Assembly (NCBI RefSeq): GCF_000586435.1
Contig: NZ_BAWH01000001.1
Span: 62,001-126,000, forward strand
Direction of reading: 5' to 3'
Source of the DNA: Psychrobacter sp. JCM 18901
GTDB taxonomy: Bacteria; Pseudomonadota; Gammaproteobacteria; Pseudomonadales; Moraxellaceae
DNA: 64,000 nt
Numbering within the stretch: the first letter of the stretch is position 1; each line of letters opens with the position of its first letter. Under the pieces are notes generated by a model. The model made no database searches, had not been told where the DNA came from, and saw only the letters and a program-made list of their open reading frames with translations. This document shows positions 33,775 to 42,587 of this stretch, piece by piece. The position numbers and the translations under genes are program-made.

Positions 33775-35270
33775 TAGCGTAATCCTCCATCATCGACATC
33801 ATTTGCAGGCTCATCTAAGCCTTCTTCAGTACCTTTGGCAGGATTACTATCACCACTTAACGCGCGGCCTTGGCTCTCGGTTACTGAGTGCTCGTAGAAA
33901 TTATCTTCTGCAGGATCTGTATAAGGTTTCGGCCCTTGAGCAATCAAGCGCAAGATATAAAAACTGCCTGCACCAAAGACAAATATGTACAGCACGATAA
34001 AGCCAATCAATGTTGTCGCTACTTGCTGTGCTGCGAGCGGAGACATACTTTCAGCAGTACGAATGACCCCATAAACCGTCCAAGGCTGACGCCCTGTCTC
34101 GGTTACGAACCAACCTGATAATAAGGCGATAAAACCAAGCGGAGTCATCATCATCCAAGCACGGTGGAACCAGACACTGTCAGTATTGAACTGCTGTTTT
34201 TTGAAGTATTTGTATAGACTGAATAGGCCGACCAGTACCATAAGCATGCCAATACCAACCATGATACGAAATGCCCAAAACACGATAATAACGGGTGGTT
34301 GATCTTCAGGTGCCCAGTTTTTGAGCCCTTTAACTTCACCATCTAACGAGTGGGTTAAGATTAAACCAGTCACATAAGGAATTTTTACTTCGTACTTATT
34401 GGTCTGATTTTCTTGATCGGGAATCGCAAAGAGACGTAGTGCAGCACCACGTTCATCCTCCCAGAGCCCTTCCATCGCAGCCACTTTAGCAGGTTGATGC
34501 TCAAGCGTATTTAGACCATGCTCATCACCAATTAACACCTGTGCTGGTGCCACAAAGATGGCCATAATCATTGCCATACCTAGCATGACACGACCATGCT
34601 GACGGTGCTCGGCGTGTTTTTTGGACTGGATATAGTAGGCACCGATACCGCCAATGACAAAGGCAGTGGTTAAGAACGCCGCCGTCACCATATGTGCGAA
34701 ACGGTAAGGGAATGAGGGATTGAATATAATCTCAAGCCAGTTGGTCGGATAAAGTAGGCCGTCTGCACTCACCATAAAACCTTGAGGGGTTTGCATAAAA
34801 CTGTTAGCCGACAAAATCCAAGTAGCTGATATCAGTGTACCAATGGCAACAATGGCAGTGGCGGTAAAATGCATGCGTTTGCTTACACGGCCCCAGCCAA
34901 ATAGCATAATACCTAAGAAGGACGCTTCTAAGAAGAATGCTGTCAGTACCTCATAGGCGAGCAATGGGCCTAGAACGTTACCGGCCTTATCAGAGAATAC
35001 AGCCCAGTTAGTACCGAACTGGTAGGACATTACCACGCCTGATACCACGCCTAGACCAAAGACGACAGCAAATATTTTGACCCAATGCTTGTAGACTTCA
35101 GCATAGATAGGTTCACCAGTTCTCAACCAGCGGAATTCAAGCACCGCAAGCCAGCTGGCAAGTCCGATAGAAAAGGCAGGAAAGACGATATGGAACGAGA
35201 TAACAAAAGCGAATTGGATACGCGCAAGCATCAGCGCATCGAGCTGGTCAATCATAAATGTAGCGAACAT
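33774..35270 (-). CDS. cydA: Cytochrome bd-type ubiquinol oxidase subunit I, cyanide-insensitive type
   Basis: Haem-bearing subunit with the quinol site. It has 498 residues: 'LARIQFAFVISFHIVFPAFS' contains the haem b595 His, and 'GVVSGVVMSYQFGTNW' and 'GWFVTETGRQPWTVYG' are classic CydA blocks. The periplasmic Q-loop is short compared with E. coli CydA, as in CioA of Pseudomonas, so the operon probably encodes a cyanide-insensitive oxidase (cioAB). The C-terminal tail is Asp/Glu/Gly-rich. It leads the operon cydA-cydB-DUF2474. The gene is intact. Confidence 0.93.
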   Translation of the reverse strand: MFATFMIDQLDALMLARIQFAFVISFHIVFPAFSIGLASWLAVLEFRWLRTGEPIYAEVYKHWVKIFAVVFGLGVVSGVVMSYQFGTNWAVFSDKAGNVLGPLLAYEVLTAFFLEASFLGIMLFGWGRVSKRMHFTATAIVAIGTLISATWILSANSFMQTPQGFMVSADGLLYPTNWLEIIFNPSFPYRFAHMVTAAFLTTAFVIGGIGAYYIQSKKHAEHRQHGRVMLGMAMIMAIFVAPAQVLIGDEHGLNTLEHQPAKVAAMEGLWEDERGAALRLFAIPDQENQTNKYEVKIPYVTGLILTHSLDGEVKGLKNWAPEDQPPVIIVFWAFRIMVGIGMLMVLVGLFSLYKYFKKQQFNTDSVWFHRAWMMMTPLGFIALLSGWFVTETGRQPWTVYGVIRTAESMSPLAAQQVATTLIGFIVLYIFVFGAGSFYILRLIAQGPKPYTDPAEDNFYEHSVTESQGRALSGDSNPAKGTEEGLDEPANDVDDGGLR

Positions 35271-35721
35271 AAACGGTTACTCTCATCTGTTAGCTGAATA
35301 GCGCTGACTTCCATACAACGCTCAAGTAACTGTCCGTAACTATCCATCGATCAAAGTGGCAAGCATTACGGGCAATAGCTCAGTGACGTGGACTTAGCTC
35401 CATTAGACATAAATTGTGGCTAAGTTTGCGACTCACTGTTTAGCTGAATTGAATAATTTATGTCCTTATAAATTTACATATTACTGTCATGTGCTATAGA
35501 TATATTATGCGCTCACCTAGATATACACGCAAGCAACCCAGTCTGTCTGTTGCAGACCTAAGAGTCATCAAAATAACATAATTCAAACATTGAAAAATAA
35601 AATTAATATTATTAAAAACAAAGCAGTATGCGCGAACATACTGCTTATCTGAAAGCTATGACTGATGTTTAAAGGTTACGATTTGCACATCAAAAACCTT
35701 GTGAAATAACAAAAATCTACA
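35271..35721. other. Intergenic region upstream of cydA
   Basis: About 450 AT-rich bases between the minus-strand cydA start and the minus-strand lipase stop. It holds the cydA promoter (not pinpointed) and the lipase terminator at 35614-35648. I see no FNR or ArcA site that I can support. Confidence 0.5.
35614..35648 (-). terminator. Rho-independent terminator of the lipase gene
   Basis: AAGCAGTATG pairs with CATACTGCTT around CGCGAA. On the minus strand it is followed by TGTTTTTAAT. It lies 76 bases past the lipase stop. Confidence 0.78.
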
Positions 35722-38166
35722 TCATTCTTGTAGCTGCTTATGCAAAATTCTTCGCAACGTCAAAATGGTCTGCGGATTGGTCTGAATACTATGACCGCCA
35801 TTAATAATGGTTTCAGACGCAGCGCCATCAAGATGGGCACTGTTATAAGGAACGATACCATCTGACAAACGCTCGGTCAGTGCTTGACTGATATCATCAT
35901 TGACTGTTACAGCGGCAACAAGCGGCTCAGGTGGTAGCTGTGCTGTCTCAGTATTATCGCTCACATCAACGCTCGCCGTTTCATTTCCAGCATTGTCTTC
36001 TACCGCTTGAGACAAATCAATCTTGGCACCGTTTGGTTGCGTTTGTGCCAGTCCTTTAGTGATATCGGCATCGTTATTGGCAATGATTGAATGGTAAGTG
36101 ATACGCTCATTAATAGTGATGTCTTTGGTTAACTCTATAAAAGAAGACTTATCACTTAACTGGCTGGCACCGTTCTGCAAATATAATGCGCCCAGTGGGT
36201 TTTGTGCCAAGTCGCCTTGTGTGGCAATGGTCGCTAAGTTATCAGTGAATGTTTTGACCAGACCTACAGGTAAGTAAACGATGCGGCGTAGTGCACGGGT
36301 GAACCAACGATCTGCATAATCGGTACCACGGAAAGGTGCAGATAGAAAAACAGCAGTGTCTACTTGCGGCAACGCCTGTAGCTCAAAACGCTCCTTTAAC
36401 TCATCTTCGCCAAAAGAAGTCTTAAGCGCGTTACGGATTTGCTGTTTCTCATTACTAGAGAGTATGTCTTTATCATTGAGCTTATCTAAATCATCGACTA
36501 AATTTTCATCAGACAGCATCATGCGAGCGATAATGGCACCCATACTATGACTGATAATCACACTATTTCGACTGGCACGATTTTGTCCATCAGGATCAGT
36601 CTGCTGGTAGGTGCTGTTGATTAACTGCTGAATCTGATAACGATTTTCTAAAATAGGCAGATTGGTTGGATAGAATATTTGCCAAACTTGGTAATTATCA
36701 CGCAGCTTGTCATCATTAAGAATATCGTTGGTAAGATTGACCCAAGTGGCCGGACTAGAGGCTAGCCCATGCAACATAATCAACACGCGTTTATCAGGAT
36801 CATAAGGCTCAAGCATAAAGAGTTTGGGCAGCTGAGCATCTGGTTGGCGCGTAATCAAGTTTAAATAACCCACACCATCTAACTGGTTTTCTGATAGCCA
36901 TAAGCCATATCCCGCCGAAAAGTTGGCTGCCAGTGGGTAGTCATCATTGAGAATATTAACGGATTCGGTTTGGTACGGGTTATATAAATGAATATCAAGC
37001 TTACGACTGCTCAGCGCATCTAATACGCTATCGCCGTCTGGCTTAATCAGACCCGTTAATAACAGGTGTCCAGTCGGATAAATACGAGAGCTTGGCTCGC
37101 TGTCGTCGGTGTTTTTATCTTCATTTGTTAGTCGACCAGATAAGGAGGCAACCAACAACTGACGGATTGTGGTGGTATAGCGATCATCCAATGACGCTAC
37201 CAAACTGATGCCCAAACCAGGGCGCTTACTCACGGAATTGAGACCTGAAAGTCGCAACTCATAAGTAGATGATAAGTCTGCCAAAGCGGAAGTTTGTTTA
37301 TGAGCATTTTGCAGATAGTTGTTTTCATTGGGCAAATAAATATCAAGGTTATAGTCATCTACTGTCACTTTCATGACTTTGACTTGGTCTGTTGCTTTGC
37401 CCTTTAGCGGTGGTCGATTGGCAATTGCTGCTTCATCCGTGTTGTCACGCTTGGTAGAGGTTATTGGCAGATATTCTACTGTCGTATCACCCATCAATTT
37501 ATTGGCATTTTCAGTCGATTGATAGATTTGAGTAATAACGTCATTGCTAGCAGCGTTATAAATGTCCTGGGTTTGGATGTCATTGTCATTCGGAATACGG
37601 TTTTGCGCACGATGGCTATTGCTATTTTGCTCTGCACCTTCAAAGTCATGGGTCAAGCTGTCATGAAATAGGTAGGTGTAGCTGTATTTGACGGCATCAA
37701 ACAACCTTGCTTGATAGTCGGTCAAACACAGGTCGGTCTCTTTTTGCTGCGTTCTTGCATCATCATCACTTAAAGGCGCGTTGGCGTAATACGGATCAAG
37801 TGGCGGGCGTGTAAGCGCATTACGACAGTTTTTCGAATCAGATAGTTGACGCGCTTTTGCATAGTGCAGTTCTGCAAAAATAGCTAAGGCAGGCCGATAG
37901 TGCCTGTTAAGCATACTGTCAGAGAGCTGAGTCAAGCATAAGTCAAATTGCTGCATACAGGCTTGTTCATTCAGTCCTGCTGATAGCAAAGCAGATGTTG
38001 TGTCGCTACTTAGCGCATTGTCAGTGACGATATTGCCGCGCTGCGCTGAGATGGTCTTGGCCGAGGCTTGTTTATCGACCGTCACCGTACTACACGCTGG
38101 TAGCAATACTGCTGCCGCCAAAAGCATAAGTGAAGTAATGGGCAGAGTTTTTTTATTAGTATGCAT
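35722..38166 (-). CDS. Large alpha/beta-hydrolase lipoprotein (esterase/lipase family)
   Basis: 814 residues from the ATG at 38166; this start places a lipoprotein signal ('LLAAAVLLPAC', lipobox LPAC, lipidated Cys about 25) correctly at the N-terminus, whereas a further upstream ATG would not. The hydrolase core is in the second half: 'RVLIMLHGLASSPATWVNL' (oxyanion region), the nucleophile elbow 'ISHSMGAIIARM' (SHSMG in place of GxSxG), and 'DGIVPYNSAHLDG' with 'INGGHSIQTNP' late, fitting the Asp and His of the triad. The first ~400 residues have no domain I recognise. Probably a surface or periplasmic lipase/esterase; substrate unknown. The gene is intact. Confidence 0.82.
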   Translation of the reverse strand: MHTNKKTLPITSLMLLAAAVLLPACSTVTVDKQASAKTISAQRGNIVTDNALSSDTTSALLSAGLNEQACMQQFDLCLTQLSDSMLNRHYRPALAIFAELHYAKARQLSDSKNCRNALTRPPLDPYYANAPLSDDDARTQQKETDLCLTDYQARLFDAVKYSYTYLFHDSLTHDFEGAEQNSNSHRAQNRIPNDNDIQTQDIYNAASNDVITQIYQSTENANKLMGDTTVEYLPITSTKRDNTDEAAIANRPPLKGKATDQVKVMKVTVDDYNLDIYLPNENNYLQNAHKQTSALADLSSTYELRLSGLNSVSKRPGLGISLVASLDDRYTTTIRQLLVASLSGRLTNEDKNTDDSEPSSRIYPTGHLLLTGLIKPDGDSVLDALSSRKLDIHLYNPYQTESVNILNDDYPLAANFSAGYGLWLSENQLDGVGYLNLITRQPDAQLPKLFMLEPYDPDKRVLIMLHGLASSPATWVNLTNDILNDDKLRDNYQVWQIFYPTNLPILENRYQIQQLINSTYQQTDPDGQNRASRNSVIISHSMGAIIARMMLSDENLVDDLDKLNDKDILSSNEKQQIRNALKTSFGEDELKERFELQALPQVDTAVFLSAPFRGTDYADRWFTRALRRIVYLPVGLVKTFTDNLATIATQGDLAQNPLGALYLQNGASQLSDKSSFIELTKDITINERITYHSIIANNDADITKGLAQTQPNGAKIDLSQAVEDNAGNETASVDVSDNTETAQLPPEPLVAAVTVNDDISQALTERLSDGIVPYNSAHLDGAASETIINGGHSIQTNPQTILTLRRILHKQLQE

Positions 38167-38498
38167 TATTGTCTGTTTGCCAAAGCCAGCGAAAGTCATA
38201 AGTCAGTCCAATAAACGGTGGTTATGAGAGTACGAGTAATGAAAGTAGCAATTTACAATGAGTGTAGCGCAACTTTTGGCGTTAGACTATTCATTTGCAG
38301 TTCTACAAAAGCATGTTTTAAAACGAATGGGTTTCTGCTAGTCGAAAAAAAGCGCTTTGGTCTTATAGATATAAAACAAAAGCGCTTGTTATTTAAAGCT
38401 TAGATTATTTATTAGAGATTTGACCTAGTGAAGGTCTTATTAAACAAATATCTTATGAATCAAACCCTCAATAGCTAATCTCAACAAGTACAGAATAT
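38167..38498. other. Intergenic region between the lipase gene and the TPR-like gene
   Basis: About 330 bases holding the terminator at 38345-38387 and, presumably, the lipase promoter. A short plus-strand ORF here has no features supporting it. Confidence 0.5.
38345..38387 (-). terminator. Terminator of the TPR-like gene
   Basis: AAGCGCTTT and AAAGCGCTT form the stem, with an AT-rich loop of about 20 bases. On the minus strand the hairpin is followed by seven T. It lies about 110 bases past the gene's stop. Confidence 0.65.
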
Positions 38499-39624
38499 CT
38501 ATGCACCTGGTTTTACACTGATGTCAGGGGCAGGGATATCCCAAATGTAGAACTTACCTTCTTCAACAAGTTTGATTTGTTGAGGAATGACAGTGTTGTT
38601 AGGGTATTGCCCTTCAAGACGACGTAGGCGCTCTAACGCATTAGCACGTCGGTCACTAAGTAGATCTGACTGTGCCAAGCTTTGTTCTGCTTCGGTGTAC
38701 CCTAAAGCGACCGCACGATCTAGATACTTTTGACCTTCTTTGAAGCCGCCACCTTCTGATAGCATCATACCGTATAAGAAGTTAGCCTCACCACTATCAG
38801 GTTGCAGTTTGATAGCGCGATCGACATACTGACCACCACGTACCGTGTAGTCTGAACCCAAATCTAGATTACGACCCATACCGTTTAGCTTAGCGGCACG
38901 AAGCAACACATCATAAGAAGCATTTGGCGACTTAGCATAAGGTTCGATCCAATCCGCTAATACTTTGATTTTTTTCACGTGTGTAATGGCGCTGTGAGCG
39001 GTTAGGGAAGTTTGGTGGATAGTGGCGCGCGTTAGGGGATACATCAGCGATGAAGTCATCTAATAAGCTAACATCAAGCTTATCAGTACCTAGCCCTTTT
39101 TGTTGTGGAATCAGTACGGTTTTGACAAAGCTCATGTCTGAGAGCTGTACTTGCGGTGTAGGAATATTCGGAAGTTGTCCGCTACGCAAGTCGATACCGG
39201 TAGCTGTCATTGGACCAGGCTCATAAACGCGAGTAGTGCCGTTCATGACAGGTGCAGCAGCAGGCGACATCATTTGCGGTGTTTGAGGTTGAGCAGTATT
39301 AACAGATGCATTGTTTTGCAGAGTGCCGCTTAGTTGCATGTTAGTTGTTTGCGCATTAGTCGGCTGGCTGTTGCTCGCAGGTGTTGCTGGCAAGCTTGTT
39401 TGCGCGGCATTGGCTTGAGCAGGACTGATAGCTGCATTGGGGCGAGCAAGACGAATCACACGTTTGCTTGAGTCCATTGCACTAGGTACAGCTGTTGCAG
39501 TGGCATCAGTTTCTGCTGCATTCACGGGTGCAGATAACAGCATGGCACAGGTTGCAGCCATAACGGTCAATGTTGCAAACTTTGGTGACTTAATAGAGTG
39601 GCTACTAGAGAGAATCGCTTTCAT
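38499..39624 (-). CDS. Exported TPR-like hypothetical protein, one frame break
   Basis: About 374 residues after correction. An N-terminal signal peptide ending near 'LLSAPVNAAETD' is followed by ~100 Ala/Gln/Asn/Pro-rich low-complexity residues. The C-terminal half looks like tetratricopeptide helices, for example 'RAIKLQPDSGEANFLYGMML' and 'KYLDRAVALGYTEAEQSLAQ'. The frame breaks at T7 38969-38975; T6 restores 'HYTREKIKVLADWIEPYAK'. I do not recognise the family beyond the repeats. It is monocistronic with its own terminator; a periplasmic scaffold or envelope role is a guess. Confidence 0.75.
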
Positions 39625-39860
39625 AAAAATCGTTACCTTGTTTAATTTATTTGGTTGTTATTCATTGATTGGACGGTAATATAAATAGCGCATTGCTGGA
39701 AAATCGTACAAATTTTTAATACCGTAGCAAATTAAGCTTTACGCTATCTGTGGTAGGATTGTTAATCGCTAGAATTAAGCAAACCTACGTAAATCTGTGT
39801 AGACGTTGATGAGTAAGAAAGTCGACAACAGCAGCTAACAACAGTACCTGTAACCATAAG

Positions 39861-40511
39861 CTATAAATGATAAGCGGTATCTTTCATACGATTTGCCATC
39901 CATCGCATGGTCCGACGTACTGCCGGAGAAAGGGCAGCGCCGCCACTTGCAAGTGCTAGCTCGCGATGATGCAGCTCCTCTTTATCCATTTGTGCCAGTA
40001 TTTCTTTTGAGCGCTGATCATGTTCAGGTAGCTGCTTGATATGATCCTGTAGATGCTCGCTGACCTGCGCTTCTGTCTCCGCTACAAACCCTAGACTAAA
40101 CTCATTTGAGATCGCACCTGCTACCGCACCGAGTCCAAAAGACATACCGTACCAAAGCGGTGTAAATACGCTGGCATGGCTACCAAGTTCGCTTAGACGA
40201 GTCTCGCACCAGACCAAATGATCGACTTCTTCTTCGGCCGATTGTTGCATGGCTTGTTTGACACCATTATCTTTCGCGGCAAACGCTTGGCCATGGTATA
40301 GACCTTGCGCACATACTTCACCTGTATGATTAATACGCATAAGACCTGAGACGTGCCGAGCCTCTGTGATGGTCAGCTCAGGAATCTCATCGCTACTGAC
40401 GGGCAACGGACGCGTGCTTGGATTAGAATGTGGCACGACAGCTCGTAATGCCTTATCGACCCCAAGTAACAACTGGTCAATTTTAGATAAAGGACGCAGG
40501 TCATAACTCAC
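39861..40511 (-). CDS. coq7: 2-nonaprenyl-3-methyl-6-methoxy-1,4-benzoquinol hydroxylase Coq7
   Basis: Di-iron monooxygenase carrying out the late C6 hydroxylation of ubiquinone synthesis; replaces UbiF in many proteobacteria. It has 216 residues with di-iron ligand motifs: 'RINHTGEVCAQGLYHGQA', 'EEEVDHLVW', 'SNEFSLGFVAETEAQVSEH' and 'KEELHHRELA' (ExxH pairs). Peripheral inner-membrane location is known for the family. The gene is intact and stands alone on the minus strand. Confidence 0.94.
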   Translation of the reverse strand: MSYDLRPLSKIDQLLLGVDKALRAVVPHSNPSTRPLPVSSDEIPELTITEARHVSGLMRINHTGEVCAQGLYHGQAFAAKDNGVKQAMQQSAEEEVDHLVWCETRLSELGSHASVFTPLWYGMSFGLGAVAGAISNEFSLGFVAETEAQVSEHLQDHIKQLPEHDQRSKEILAQMDKEELHHRELALASGGAALSPAVRRTMRWMANRMKDTAYHL

Positions 40512-40732
40512 TCCTGATGGTGTTAAAAACTGTCAATAAAATAAAATGTATTACCGTTTAAACGCAACGGCATAATGCGTATTACTATAGCAAACAATCC
40601 AAATTATCGGCTCAAATATTACTGTCTAGGTAGCCCATAAATAATCTATAGATGGTTGGTAGACTGCTCTAGCTATAACAGCAACGAAGTCATCAGCGCA
40701 ACGATTAGACTATTATATCTATGGAGCCAAAC

Positions 40733-40783
40733 TTATTTACGGCGCTAACCGTATTTACGGCGCTAACCGTATTTACGGCGCTA
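40733..40783. repeat. 18-bp tandem repeat, nearly three copies
   Basis: Units at 40733-40750, 40751-40768 and 40769-40783 (partial) share TATTTACGGCGCTAACC. The last copy overlaps the stop codon of the MFS transporter on the minus strand. Each junction contains the near-palindrome CCGTATTTACGG. Confidence 0.9.
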
Positions 40784-42105
40784 TACCATCGTTGGTTTGG
40801 ATAACGGCATGCTTAATATGTTTATTGAGTTTGATGTATAAAAATGCACCAAACACTATATTCAATAGCCCTGTCACCAAAAATAACTGCGGTAGCGTAA
40901 ACCCTAAAACGTTTAAGATAACAATCGCAAAAATCGCTGACGTAACCATAAATATCGCATTAAAAATGTTATTCGCACCGACAATACGCGCTCGATGACT
41001 CTTAGGTGCGTAGGCTTGCATAGAAGCATATAGCGGTACGATGTACAAACCACCACTAAATCCTAATAAGAATAAATCTGCAAATACCCGCCAGCTACCA
41101 CTTATATTAAACAAATCACCGATGCCAAGTAATGTGTCATTATTCACATTTATATCTAAACCTGAAAGTGAAAAATACAAATCAATAGCAAAGATACTTA
41201 ATCCAGCAATACCAAAAGGTAATAGACGCAAGCTGACTTTGTTTTTGGTCAATGTTTTGCACAGTACTGAACCGATTGACACCCCAACAGAAAATAATGT
41301 GAGTAAGAAAATAACGACTGACTCATCACCAAGCAAAATCACCTTGCTGAACTCTGGCACTTGGGTCAAAAATGTCGCCCCATAAAACCAAAACCAGCTG
41401 TTGCCAAGAATGATAAAGAATAAAAAAAGGCAAGGAGTATAAGTAACGGACAGTAGCTAAGCTAGTCGTAATAATATTCCAGTTAATCTTCAGGTCAGGC
41501 TGCATCGCTGGCATAGTAGGGATATAGCGTGCGGCTAAATATCCCAAAACAGCGACAACCAACACCGTGGCACTAATCCAATACAATGATTGTGATAGCT
41601 GAGTCAAAATACCAGCGACAATCATCCCGACCAAAATAGCCAGCGAAGTACCCATCTGAAAAAGGCCGTTGGCGCCGACCAGCTCATCTTCTTTCATCGC
41701 TTGCGGCAGATAAGCGTATTTAATCGGTCCAAAGAAAGTCGAATGTGTACCCATCAAAAACAACGCGACAAATAGCAGTGCATACCATTCAAAGACAAAG
41801 CCGACCGCAGCAACTGCCATAATGACCAGCTCAAGGAGTTTGATGAACTGCGTAAGCTTTGATTTTTCATACTTATCAGCAATCTGTCCTGCCAAAGCAG
41901 AAAACAAAAAGTAGGGCAGAATAAATAACATGGCGGCCAAGTTATTAAGGATGCTGACCTCTACGCCCAATTTACTGGCGGCAGTATAAGTGAGCACCAG
42001 TATGAGCGCCTGCTTAAAAATATTGTCATTGAATGCGCCCAAAAACTGGGTGAAAAACATAGCGCTAAAACGACGGCGCTTGAATAACTGAAACTGGTTG
42101 GACAT
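40773..42105 (-). CDS. MFS transporter, LplT (lysophospholipid transporter)-like, one frame break
   Basis: About 443 residues with around 12 membrane segments. 'FFTQFLGAFNDNIFKQALIL' at the start and 'THSTFFGPIKYAYLPQAMKE' with 'LVGANGLFQMGTSLAIL' closely resemble LplT, which flips lysophospholipids inward across the inner membrane. I choose ATG 42105, since TAGGA lies six bases before it. The frame breaks at A7 41422-41428; A6 restores 'SLPFLFFIILGNSWFWFYGA'. Unlike E. coli there is no adjacent aas acyltransferase. Substrate is inferred from similarity only. Confidence 0.82.
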
Positions 42106-42587
42106 GGACATTCCTACAGATAAATCGCGACTGATAGAGAAAAGAGCGGCGCTGAACGACAATTTTTTATGATAATAATCGTAAATTTTATTAAAAACTA
42201 TATCAAGATATAGCATAGGTTTTATCAATATTAAGCCGTATAATAGCAAGGCTTCGGTGAAAATACATGCAGTCAATGCTATGATTCGATATTTAACTAA
42301 GTTATGATTTATAAATTTTATGTGATTGCGTTTTAGGGTATAAATAGTAGTGAAAACAAAGGCCACTACCCATCAATGCTATCTTTAAGCTAGTAGCCTT
42401 TTCTAAGCTAGTAGACCTATAAAGTATTAGGTATACAGTGCTAAAGCCGACACTATAGATAACCAGTCATAAAATTAAAGTAGTAAACCATTAATTCCAG
42501 ATAACTGCTATAAGTTTATTCACCGGTCAGACTTGACGATCGTTATCGTTGATAAGATTGTGCCGCGTGAGCTGATAGGACGTAAAG
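42106..42587. other. Divergent intergenic region LplT-like gene/tamA
   Basis: About 480 AT-rich bases. It contains an 11-base direct repeat (TAAGCTAGTAG at 42386-42396 and 42404-42414, 18 bases apart). No gene is evident. Confidence 0.5.

Noticed and set aside
38218-38403. Plus-strand ORF of about 60 codons between the lipase and TPR-like genes
   Set aside because: It overlaps the minus-strand terminator at 38345-38387 and shows no recognisable motif or good ribosome-binding site.
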